From positions 1 through 32,589 of the forward strand of contig QKDA01000060.1 of NCBI GenBank assembly GCA_003246765.1: 32,589 bases of DNA. The letters run 5' to 3'. Positions 26,077 to 32,589 of the stretch are shown in pieces. The stretch's first letter is position 1; each line of letters begins with the position of its first letter. The notes under the pieces were generated by a model, which was not told where the DNA came from, made no database searches, and saw only the letters and a list, made by a program, of their open reading frames with translations. Source of the DNA: Spirochaetales bacterium (GTDB lineage: Bacteria; Spirochaetota; Spirochaetia; Treponematales; Treponemataceae). A program made the position numbers and the translations under genes.

Positions 26077-26856
26077 TCATTTCTCCATTTGATACATAAG
26101 GTAAAAGAGCTCCGGGCATTCTTCCCAGTCCCTCCAGAGGGTTCCCGAATTCCTGACCTCTGCGAGCCGGGCGTCGAGACCCTCGGTATATACGCGGTCC
26201 CACAGGAGATCCTCTCCCCGGACCCGGTTCGCGGCGGTTTTGGGCGAGGGTGAGCTTCCTTCGGGATACCCGTAGATTTCCGGGAAGAGATAGCTTCCCG
26301 CGCACTGCTCGAAGGATTCCCGGCGGGTCTTTTTGTTCCGCGCCGAAAAGACGGGGAAACTCCGGTCCCCGAAAGCCTCCCGAAGGGCCAGAGCCGCCGT
26401 TTCCGCCCGGATGAGCCGGCGGTCCAGGGCTGCGTCGGCATCGCTGCCTGACAGTACCGAGTCCCTGTAGCGTATCCTGGCGCCCTCGGCGGAAAGGAAT
26501 ACCAAGGGCTCTTCGGGTTCGAGGCCCGCCCTTTTTCCCTCGCCGACGATCCTTAGGCTGCCGGAAGCGAGAATCCTTGCCTCGGTCCATCCGTCCCGCC
26601 AGTTCGTGAACCAGCGGACGCCGTCGACGACCACGAGCCTCTCCCCGTCCAGCGTGCCCGTTAGGGCTATCTTTTTCCCCTTCAGGGGATAGATCAGGAC
26701 CTCGCCGTCCTGCCCGGTTTGGGCAAGCACCGGATCATAATCTCCCGGAACCGGCTTGCCCTTGGAAGCCGAGGCGCAGGAGGCGAGGAGGGCCGCCGTC
26801 AGTGCCAGGACGGTCATGGGATAGAGCGGGAACCTGAATCGAGCGCGAATATTCAT
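26077..26856 (-). CDS. Lipoprotein of unknown function in the Ton locus
   Basis: This 259-residue protein has a lipoprotein signal: basic residues, a hydrophobic stretch and the lipobox LLASC followed by ASASKG. I recognise no family. The mature part seems to begin with beta-type sequence (VLIYPLKGKKIALTGTLDGERLVVVDG) and becomes helical and charged toward the end, with one Cys (in EQCAGSYLF). The start is ATG 26856 with AGGAT 6 nt upstream; the longer frame to 26976 overlaps the receptor gene. It lies 13 bp after the TonB-dependent receptor and 1 bp before exbB, so it is probably a partner of the receptor, on the inner or outer membrane face. Confidence 0.8.
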   Translation of the reverse strand: MNIRARFRFPLYPMTVLALTAALLASCASASKGKPVPGDYDPVLAQTGQDGEVLIYPLKGKKIALTGTLDGERLVVVDGVRWFTNWRDGWTEARILASGSLRIVGEGKRAGLEPEEPLVFLSAEGARIRYRDSVLSGSDADAALDRRLIRAETAALALREAFGDRSFPVFSARNKKTRRESFEQCAGSYLFPEIYGYPEGSSPSPKTAANRVRGEDLLWDRVYTEGLDARLAEVRNSGTLWRDWEECPELFYLMYQMEK

Positions 26857-26869
26857 GGTTTTATCCTGT

Positions 26870-29491
26870 TCAATAGCTGAGTTTATACCCAACCGAAATC
26901 TGGGGTATTCCGATCCCGAAATCGGCGCTGTCGCTGTCGGGTTGTTCCTCCCCCGTAAAGGGATCGAAGGACGCATTGGTCTTGGGCGAGTAGAGGTTCA
27001 CGAAGACGTCTTCCGCCCCGATGTAGTATTCCCAACGGACCTTGGAATTCCGGTAGTAGTTAGAGAAGGACACCCGCAGGTCTACGGGGCAGGAAAGCTC
27101 CGTGCGCAGGTCCGGGTCGTAGGACTCGTCCCGGCGGTACTGCTCTACCACCGTACCGTCCTCGGCGACGGCGGCGTACATTTCTATGTTTCCCGCCTTC
27201 GGCTTCGGAGTTCCCGAGGCCAGGCGCGCCTTCGCCGTGAAGGTTAGGCCTCTCGCGGGTTTCCAGTTCAGGATGAGGTTCATGCTGTGAAAACGGTGAA
27301 AGGAGGGGTAATACCACCGCCCCAGGGGATCGCCGCTGAGGTCGGTCATGCCTTCCTCGGGGGGATCCATGGGATTGAGGAATTGGGACGTTACGAAGGA
27401 GTAGGTGAGGTACCCGTCCCAAAGGCGGCTGGTTTTCCTTTTCAGCATGAGATCGAATCCCGCCGCATAGCCGGTTCCGTCGGTTTTCGCGGCATACCGG
27501 GTTTCCAGGGTATCCGGATCCTGCCAAAAGGCCGTATAGAGACGGTCGAACCACTGCTTGTAGTAGGTTTCTATCCGAAAGGACCAGGAGTCGGCGAAGG
27601 AAAGTTCCGCGCCGAGAACGTTGAACCATGCCCGGTTCGGACCCGCCTCAAAGCTCTTGATGCCGTACTTGTCCTCCGCCGCCACCGCGTCCAGGGGGAA
27701 CATGGAGAAAAAGCCGGATCCCGCGGAGAGGGTCAGCCCCGCCCGGGGACGCCACTGGACCGTTGCCCGGGGATTCGCCACGGGATAGGTATTGAGCTCG
27801 TAATCCCGGTTCCACAGGAAGAAATGCTCTGCCCGGAGCCCCAGCTCGCCCGAGAGAAGGGAGGTGTCGCTTCCGAAATTCCAAAGGCCGTAGAGGGCCG
27901 TGTCGACGGTCTTGTTGCCTTCCAGGTCCGTGGATACTTCCATGGCGGTGTATGCCGCCGAGTCGGCTCCTGTCTCAAACTCGGACCAGCCCTTCATTTC
28001 CTGCTTTGAGCGGAAAACCTGAAAGACCTCCTCGGCGCCCAGGGACAGGACGTGGCCTTTAGCCGCCTGGAATTCCGTTTCCAGCTTTCCCTGGACCTGG
28101 TTCAGGGTTTGACGGGAGAATCCGCTGAAGGTGAGGGAGCCTTCGGGGATCGTATACCCCGTCTGTCCCGAAAAGGCGACGGTGGTTCCGTCGAGAAGGA
28201 AGAAGGTGCGGCCGTCGAATTGGTCGAGGAAGGCGGCGCTGTAGTCGCGCTCCCCGAATCGGTCGAAGTACATGGACATGTCCATGGTCTGGTTGTTCCA
28301 TCCGCCCTGAAGCCGGACCACGGCAAAGTCCGCGGGCATCCACCGAAGGTCCGCCGCGAGGAAGCCCTGCAGGTTGAGCCAGTCGAAATCCGCGAGGGTA
28401 GTCACCCCTTCAGCGGAGGCCTCCGAATGCACGCCCACCCCGTCGCTTCCGAAAAAGCCGTTGAGGGAGAGCTTAAGCGTATCGCTGGGAGCCCAGGATC
28501 CCTTGGTGTAAAAGTCGCGGATAAAGGGCATGGTGGGAATGGATTCCGACATGGGCGGAACCAGTCGAAGCGCGTAGTCGTTGAGGAGGGCAAGACTCTC
28601 CAGGTAGGTTACCTTGCCCCCTATGAGGAGTGCCGCGGAGGAAGAGAAGGGAATCTGGGCGAAAAGGTCCGTGGAGGTGGTGGAAATGCCCCCTTCCACG
28701 CGGACCTGTCCAGGCTCCGGGGTCAGGGTGGTCACCTCCAGGAGTCCCGACATGGCCCGGCCGTAGCGGGCGGAGAACACGCCGTTGGACATCTTGGCGG
28801 CGTCTACCATGTACGGATTGAAGATCGAGAAGGCTCCCCCCCAGTGCCAGGGGTAGGGCATATAGACCCCGTCCATGACTGTGCCCATTTCCTCAGGATA
28901 GCCTCCCCGGACGGAGGGCATGGAATTCCACCCCCCGGTGAAGCCTACTCCCGGCAGGGTCCCCACGGAAGACATGATGTCTTCCACGAGGCCGATGTTC
29001 GCGGTGGTATCCATCTCTTCCCGGTTCATGGCCACGGAAATGCCCGATTTCTGGTCTGACTTGCCCGGCGCGCTTCTTTCGACCACCAGTTCACGGCCTT
29101 CAATAACGTCGGAAATGGACAGGGCCACGTCTATTTTGCCGCCTGAAGGGGGCAGGGTCCCCCGGTAATCCCCGTAACCCGGAAAGGACGCCCTTAGGGT
29201 CATACGGGGGGCGGGGTCGGGGACCTTGAAAGAGGCCTGTCCGGCCTCGTCGGTTGACGCCTTCTGGGCCGCCATTCCCGCGCCCGTGAGCTCCAGTTCG
29301 GCCCCTTCCAGGGGAATGCCGAGTTCCCGGTCCGTCACCGTTACCGCGACAGTCCTAACCGCGGGAGCCGCGGCGGTTTCCGGGCTCCCCGAGCTTTGGG
29401 CCGCCGCGGCCCAGGGGTACAGGAGGGCCAGGATGCCCAGCGTCAGCCTGGGCACCCCGCGGGGGGATTTTACTTTTTTCGCTGAAATCAA
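26870..29491 (-). CDS. TonB-dependent outer-membrane receptor
   Basis: This 873-residue transporter or sensor has a signal peptide (about 1-31), a carboxypeptidase regulatory-like beta-sandwich (about 46-125) as in SusC-type receptors, a TonB-box-like ELVVER at 134-139, a plug domain (about 150-257) and a 22-strand-type barrel to the C-terminal aromatic (GYKLSY). The plug region includes LPGVGF, PSVRGG and YGRAMSGLLEV, typical of plug domains. The substrate is unknown; no haem or siderophore motif was recognised, and no SusD-like partner is present. The start is TTG 29491, which has GAGG about 8 nt upstream and lies 2 bp from the caspase gene stop, so reinitiation is likely. It is followed by a lipoprotein and its own ExbB-ExbD-TonB set, suggesting a dedicated system. 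Confidence 0.93.
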   Translation of the reverse strand: MISAKKVKSPRGVPRLTLGILALLYPWAAAAQSSGSPETAAAPAVRTVAVTVTDRELGIPLEGAELELTGAGMAAQKASTDEAGQASFKVPDPAPRMTLRASFPGYGDYRGTLPPSGGKIDVALSISDVIEGRELVVERSAPGKSDQKSGISVAMNREEMDTTANIGLVEDIMSSVGTLPGVGFTGGWNSMPSVRGGYPEEMGTVMDGVYMPYPWHWGGAFSIFNPYMVDAAKMSNGVFSARYGRAMSGLLEVTTLTPEPGQVRVEGGISTTSTDLFAQIPFSSSAALLIGGKVTYLESLALLNDYALRLVPPMSESIPTMPFIRDFYTKGSWAPSDTLKLSLNGFFGSDGVGVHSEASAEGVTTLADFDWLNLQGFLAADLRWMPADFAVVRLQGGWNNQTMDMSMYFDRFGERDYSAAFLDQFDGRTFFLLDGTTVAFSGQTGYTIPEGSLTFSGFSRQTLNQVQGKLETEFQAAKGHVLSLGAEEVFQVFRSKQEMKGWSEFETGADSAAYTAMEVSTDLEGNKTVDTALYGLWNFGSDTSLLSGELGLRAEHFFLWNRDYELNTYPVANPRATVQWRPRAGLTLSAGSGFFSMFPLDAVAAEDKYGIKSFEAGPNRAWFNVLGAELSFADSWSFRIETYYKQWFDRLYTAFWQDPDTLETRYAAKTDGTGYAAGFDLMLKRKTSRLWDGYLTYSFVTSQFLNPMDPPEEGMTDLSGDPLGRWYYPSFHRFHSMNLILNWKPARGLTFTAKARLASGTPKPKAGNIEMYAAVAEDGTVVEQYRRDESYDPDLRTELSCPVDLRVSFSNYYRNSKVRWEYYIGAEDVFVNLYSPKTNASFDPFTGEEQPDSDSADFGIGIPQISVGYKLSY

Positions 29492-29493
29492 GG

Positions 29494-31800
29494 TTAGAAC
29501 CTCACTCCGAAGAAATACGCGGGATACACTTCCGCCTCACCGTACCAAACCTTGCGGGGCCTTTCCTTGCGGTCCCTCTGGAAGGCCTCGTCGTTGAAGC
29601 CCATGATCCGGATATCCGCCGAAACCCCGACGAAGATACCGAAGTGCTTCGTGAAATTGAGGTTAACGGTGCCCCGAAGGGAGGGTACGAGCCAATTTTC
29701 CAGGGTATCCCCGACCTCGGTCATGATCCTGTCGTCCCTTTGGGCAGCCTCGTCGGTGCCGTCGACGACGTTAGGGTACTGGTCGTTTATGCCCTCGATC
29801 TTTCGCGTCAGGGCGTCCAGGGACCCCTGCTCGAGATACTGCTTAGCGAAGATCTCGATATCCGCCGAGAATGGACTCCCGTCGATGATCCTGGTCCCGA
29901 CGCCGTAGCCGACGCAGCCGTAGTTTCCGGGGAAGTCCCGGTCGGTACCCGCGAGCACGGTGGTCCAAAGGCTCTTGGAGCCGCCTTGGTACTGAAACCA
30001 GAGCATCTCGTCGCCGTCGAGCCACACCGAGGTGGAGATGATTCCGTCGGCGATGAAATTGAGGAGCCCTATGGGAAGGCCGTTGACCGACCTCGCCACG
30101 TTGATCACGCCGATCTGGACGCCGTTCACGGTATCCGCCACGTTTAGAAAGGCCGAGGCCTGTACGCCGTTGCTTTCCTTAAGGGCGATGTTGAGGAAGG
30201 GCGAGCCCTGAATCCCCGAGAAACCGCCTCCCGCTATGTTCATGAACCCCGAGCCCTGGAACCACTGCACGTGGCCCGCGGTGACGTTGAGGAAGCCCGC
30301 TCCCTGGATTCCGGAGAAATCGCCGGACACGGTATTCATGAAGCCCGCTCCCTGGACGCCCGTGGAGAGCCCGTCGCCGGAGAGAACGTTCATGAAGCCC
30401 GAGCCCTGAACGCCGGTCATGGTGCCCGAAAGGGTACTCATGAAACCGGAGGCCTGAATTCCCGTCAGGTTGCCGGTGATGAAGCCGCCGAAGCTCGAGG
30501 CCTGAAGCCCGTCCACGTCGTGGTTTTGGGCCATGAATATCCCGAGGGAGGTATTTACGTTATCCTTGGGCGTTCCCGGCATCATGAGGCCCGGTACGAG
30601 ACTTACGCTGAAGGGAACGAGGTTGCGCGCCACGGTGTCTTCCTGCTTCCTCTCGCCCTCCTCTTCGTTCGGTCCGCGGGTCCTGGCGATGCCCCGGGGA
30701 ATCTCGGCGAAGCCCGCCGCGTCGAGGGTGAACCTGGACCCGTCGGGAAGGTAGATGGTGTCCTGAAAGGTTCGCTCGCCGTTGAGCATGGTAACCTGGT
30801 ACACCCCCGACGAGAGGGCTAAAAGAAGCTCGGTGCCCCGGATCTTGTTCACCTCCGACACGAGTTGTCCCCCCGGCGCGCGGAGGAAAAAGCGTCCTTC
30901 CGTCTGCTTCGGGAAGACCAGGGTCGATTCCGCCTGGGTTATGTCCGTAAGGACCAGGTCGCCGGAACCCACCAGGGTGATGTTGTAGGAGGGGTGCTGG
31001 GGCCCCGCGGAGGCGGTCTCGGTCTGGGAGAGGGTCTGGTTGAAGGCGTAGTAGTACAGCTCGTTCAGGGAGACGCGCCCGTCCATGTTCGCGTCCGCCG
31101 CGCCCCGCAGCCCCGTGACGAGGGCCTGGGTAAAGTAGGAGGACTGGATGGCGTCGGACTCCTGGGATGTTTCGGTCTCCGAACTGGAAGAAAGATAGGC
31201 ATGTCCCTGTACCACCGAGGAGTCGTCCACCAGGAAGGGCTTTTCCCGGGAACCGCCCTTGGTGCGGATAAAGTTCCCGGAGAAGCAGGAGTCGAGCATG
31301 ACTACGTGAACGTCCGTGGGAACCGAGTTGAGGGCCGCCTTCAGCTCCGAGTAGGGGTAGCTTTCGGATCCCAGGAGGAACTCGGCCTCGTCGGAGTGGC
31401 CGGAATAGTAGAAGAGAAACTCCGTGCGCTTCGCCTTGCCCTTGTTCCTTTCCACCGACCGGGTTAGGAGCTTGAAGGCCTCGTCTATCTCGTTCCGGGT
31501 CGGGTCCGAGAGGATAACGGAATTTTCCGAGCGGACGCCGCCGATCTCGAACATGGTGGAGGCGATGCGCGCGGCGTCGGAAACCGCGTACCGAAGGGTA
31601 GCCCTGCCGTCGCCGCCCTGGTTGGAGGCCACGTAAAGGGCGTAGCGCTCGACCGGAAGGGATTCGGGCGCTGCGGCGGACGCGGAACCCTGAGGGGGCA
31701 GCTCCGCGGGTTTGGGGGCCGCCGACGCGCCAATGGACGCGAGGGCGCAGATTGCTATGGCTAATCCGCGAAGGACCGCGGCGTGGATGGTTGCTTTCAT
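29494..31800 (-). CDS. Secreted caspase-fold protein with EF-hand loop, LA_2272-like surface repeats and probable outer-membrane C-terminus
   Basis: This 768-residue protein has a signal peptide ending ASA at 27. A peptidase C14 caspase domain (about 50-290) contains YYSGHSD with His135 and LDSCFSG with Cys172, the expected dyad. An EF-hand-type loop, Asp236 to Glu247 (DANMDGRVSLNE), follows. Residues 431-586 hold ten repeats of 14-18 residues of the form G(I/V)QGxGFxNxxxG; the last two (GVQIGVINVARSVN, GLPIGLLNF) match the Leptospira LA_2272 surface-repeat style and suggest a beta-solenoid. The C-terminal 180 residues alternate polar and aromatic strands and end in GVRF, as in outer-membrane barrels. 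The start is ATG 31800, with GAGGAG 7 nt upstream, rather than ATG 31815. It follows the anti-sigma-like gene at once and precedes the receptor. Protease activity and calcium dependence are inferred, not shown. Confidence 0.88.
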   Translation of the reverse strand: MKATIHAAVLRGLAIAICALASIGASAAPKPAELPPQGSASAAAPESLPVERYALYVASNQGGDGRATLRYAVSDAARIASTMFEIGGVRSENSVILSDPTRNEIDEAFKLLTRSVERNKGKAKRTEFLFYYSGHSDEAEFLLGSESYPYSELKAALNSVPTDVHVVMLDSCFSGNFIRTKGGSREKPFLVDDSSVVQGHAYLSSSSETETSQESDAIQSSYFTQALVTGLRGAADANMDGRVSLNELYYYAFNQTLSQTETASAGPQHPSYNITLVGSGDLVLTDITQAESTLVFPKQTEGRFFLRAPGGQLVSEVNKIRGTELLLALSSGVYQVTMLNGERTFQDTIYLPDGSRFTLDAAGFAEIPRGIARTRGPNEEEGERKQEDTVARNLVPFSVSLVPGLMMPGTPKDNVNTSLGIFMAQNHDVDGLQASSFGGFITGNLTGIQASGFMSTLSGTMTGVQGSGFMNVLSGDGLSTGVQGAGFMNTVSGDFSGIQGAGFLNVTAGHVQWFQGSGFMNIAGGGFSGIQGSPFLNIALKESNGVQASAFLNVADTVNGVQIGVINVARSVNGLPIGLLNFIADGIISTSVWLDGDEMLWFQYQGGSKSLWTTVLAGTDRDFPGNYGCVGYGVGTRIIDGSPFSADIEIFAKQYLEQGSLDALTRKIEGINDQYPNVVDGTDEAAQRDDRIMTEVGDTLENWLVPSLRGTVNLNFTKHFGIFVGVSADIRIMGFNDEAFQRDRKERPRKVWYGEAEVYPAYFFGVRF

Positions 31801-31811
31801 GGGAAAACTCC

Positions 31812-32589
31812 TCATTTGCGCAGGAGAACGTCCGTCTCCCGCGTGCCCCCCGGAAGGAGCGGGTCCAGCGCGAAGGTGCCCGTGGGGTGTATTTTCGCGA
31901 GGTTGGAAAGATCGTGCTTGAGGCCGTCTAGAGAGAAGGACCGGCGGCCGCTCACGAAGATAAAGCGTTCGAATTTCGGGGCGTCGTCAAGACGGTAGGA
32001 AAAGGGCAGGGCGATTTCCCCGGAGGCGTCCAGGGGCCCGCTCTGGTCGCCCAAGTCGGGGAAGTGCTGGGTCACGACGCCGTTCCCGTCTACCGAAAGG
32101 ATCGCGCCCCACGAATCGGTTCCCGCGTAGTAACGAAGCTGAAGCACGTCGTTCATGCGGGCCGCGGAGCCGTTGGCGAGCCGTTCGGCCCCGTCCGCGG
32201 CCTTGCGGTATACGCTGAGGTTCGGGGCCGAGCCCTTCGCCCGGATGCCCAAGCCCGATCCGGAGTCCGCCGGTCCCGAGATCAGCCCGTTTTGCAGGGC
32301 GGGGTTTCCCAGGTAGACGAATCCCGCGGCAAGGGCGATGCATGCCGCCGCCGCCATGGGCGCGAAGCGGATTACCGCGGACGAGCTCAAGGGGAACCGG
32401 ATCGCCCCCTTGGGGCGCCGCTCTTGTTCGGATCGGGAGGCGGATCGGGAGGCTGCGAGCTTTGCCTCCACCGCCAGCCGCATCCTGTCGGCGGGATACC
32501 GCTCCAGGATGTCGCGGTTGTCCCCGCGGAGCCGGTCAATTTGTTCTTTTTCGCCGGGATCAGATCCCAAGGGCATTTCGTTCAGCAAT
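31812..32589 (-). CDS. Single-pass membrane protein, anti-sigma-like/DUF4384-like partner (partial, N-terminus probably outside window)
   Basis: At least 258 codons are open to the right edge. A charged N-terminal part (about 1-70, with EKEQIDRLRGDNRDILERYPADRMRL) precedes one transmembrane helix (about 74-94) and a periplasmic domain (about 115-258) with YRKAADGAERL, RMNDVLQLRYYAG and GAILSVDGNGVV. That pattern resembles DUF4384-type domains that accompany bacterial caspases. Layout and position resemble anti-sigma factors lying downstream of an ECF sigma gene, but no zinc-finger motif is visible. TTG 32588 and ATG 32576 are possible starts, neither with a Shine-Dalgarno, so the true start may lie beyond the edge. 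The stop overlaps the upstream ATG option of the caspase gene. Confidence 0.65.
   Translation of the reverse strand, partial: LLNEMPLGSDPGEKEQIDRLRGDNRDILERYPADRMRLAVEAKLAASRSASRSEQERRPKGAIRFPLSSSAVIRFAPMAAAACIALAAGFVYLGNPALQNGLISGPADSGSGLGIRAKGSAPNLSVYRKAADGAERLANGSAARMNDVLQLRYYAGTDSWGAILSVDGNGVVTQHFPDLGDQSGPLDASGEIALPFSYRLDDAPKFERFIFVSGRRSFSLDGLKHDLSNLAKIHPTGTFALDPLLPGGTRETDVLLRK

Noticed and set aside
26076-26441. N-terminal extension of exbB
   Set aside because: It overlaps the lipoprotein gene; the ATG at 26075 has GGAG at good spacing and the normal ExbB start.
30150-30510. Repetitive DNA that could be taken for a CRISPR or tandem-repeat array
   Set aside because: The periodicity (about 48 bp) is the coding of 16-residue protein repeats inside the caspase gene, with diverged units and no spacers.

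Overview
This is a gene-dense, GC-rich bacterial chromosome segment. The gene content points to a free-living diderm bacterium, most likely a spirochaete (Spirochaetota). The evidence for that is Leptospira-like LA_2272-type surface repeats, a complete TonB/ExbB/ExbD apparatus with an outer-membrane receptor, and spirochaete-like PurB and acyl-CoA ligase sequences. The phylum call is an inference from protein style, not from a search. I see no tRNA, rRNA, CRISPR array, insertion sequence or phage gene, and no gene-free stretch over 300 bp.

Layout. (1) 1-9476, minus strand: a DHH phosphoesterase, queH, dnaE, a YggT membrane protein, recG and a secreted HExxH peptidase that runs off the left edge. 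(2) 9667-10701, plus: dapB and a small membrane protein, closed by a strong terminator. (3) 10786-15191, plus: a regulated transport locus. Two near-identical modules, each a 61-residue membrane protein translationally coupled to a sodium:solute symporter, flank a TetR regulator. The promoters before module 1 and before tetR carry matching 16-bp inverted repeats of the form CCGACY-N4-RGTCGG. (4) 15188-17247, plus: acetolactate synthase ilvB behind what looks like a complete ribosome-mediated attenuator, with a Val/Leu-rich leader peptide and mutually exclusive hairpins ending in a terminator. (5) 17269-24019, plus: engB, the purine genes purB, guaB and purA, then a long-chain acyl-CoA ligase. 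(6) 24021-32589, minus: a tightly packed Ton locus. In transcription order it holds a single-pass membrane protein resembling a caspase-partner/anti-sigma protein (cut by the window edge), a secreted caspase-fold protein with a calcium-loop motif, ten solenoid repeats and a probable outer-membrane C-terminus, a TonB-dependent receptor, a lipoprotein, ExbB, two ExbDs and TonB.

How it works together. Region 6 is the best candidate for an undescribed system: an energised outer-membrane receptor encoded in one transcription unit with a caspase-fold surface protein and a transmembrane partner. Region 4 is the clearest regulatory find. Its leader peptide is rich in Val and Leu codons, and the enzyme it precedes has the QQQ motif of the E. 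coli IlvB type, which favours acetolactate (Val/Leu) synthesis. A further theme is that several genes (dnaE, engB, purB, the ilv leader and perhaps the left-edge peptidase) have a TANNNT -10 element only 5-7 nt before the start codon and no Shine-Dalgarno, suggesting leaderless mRNAs.
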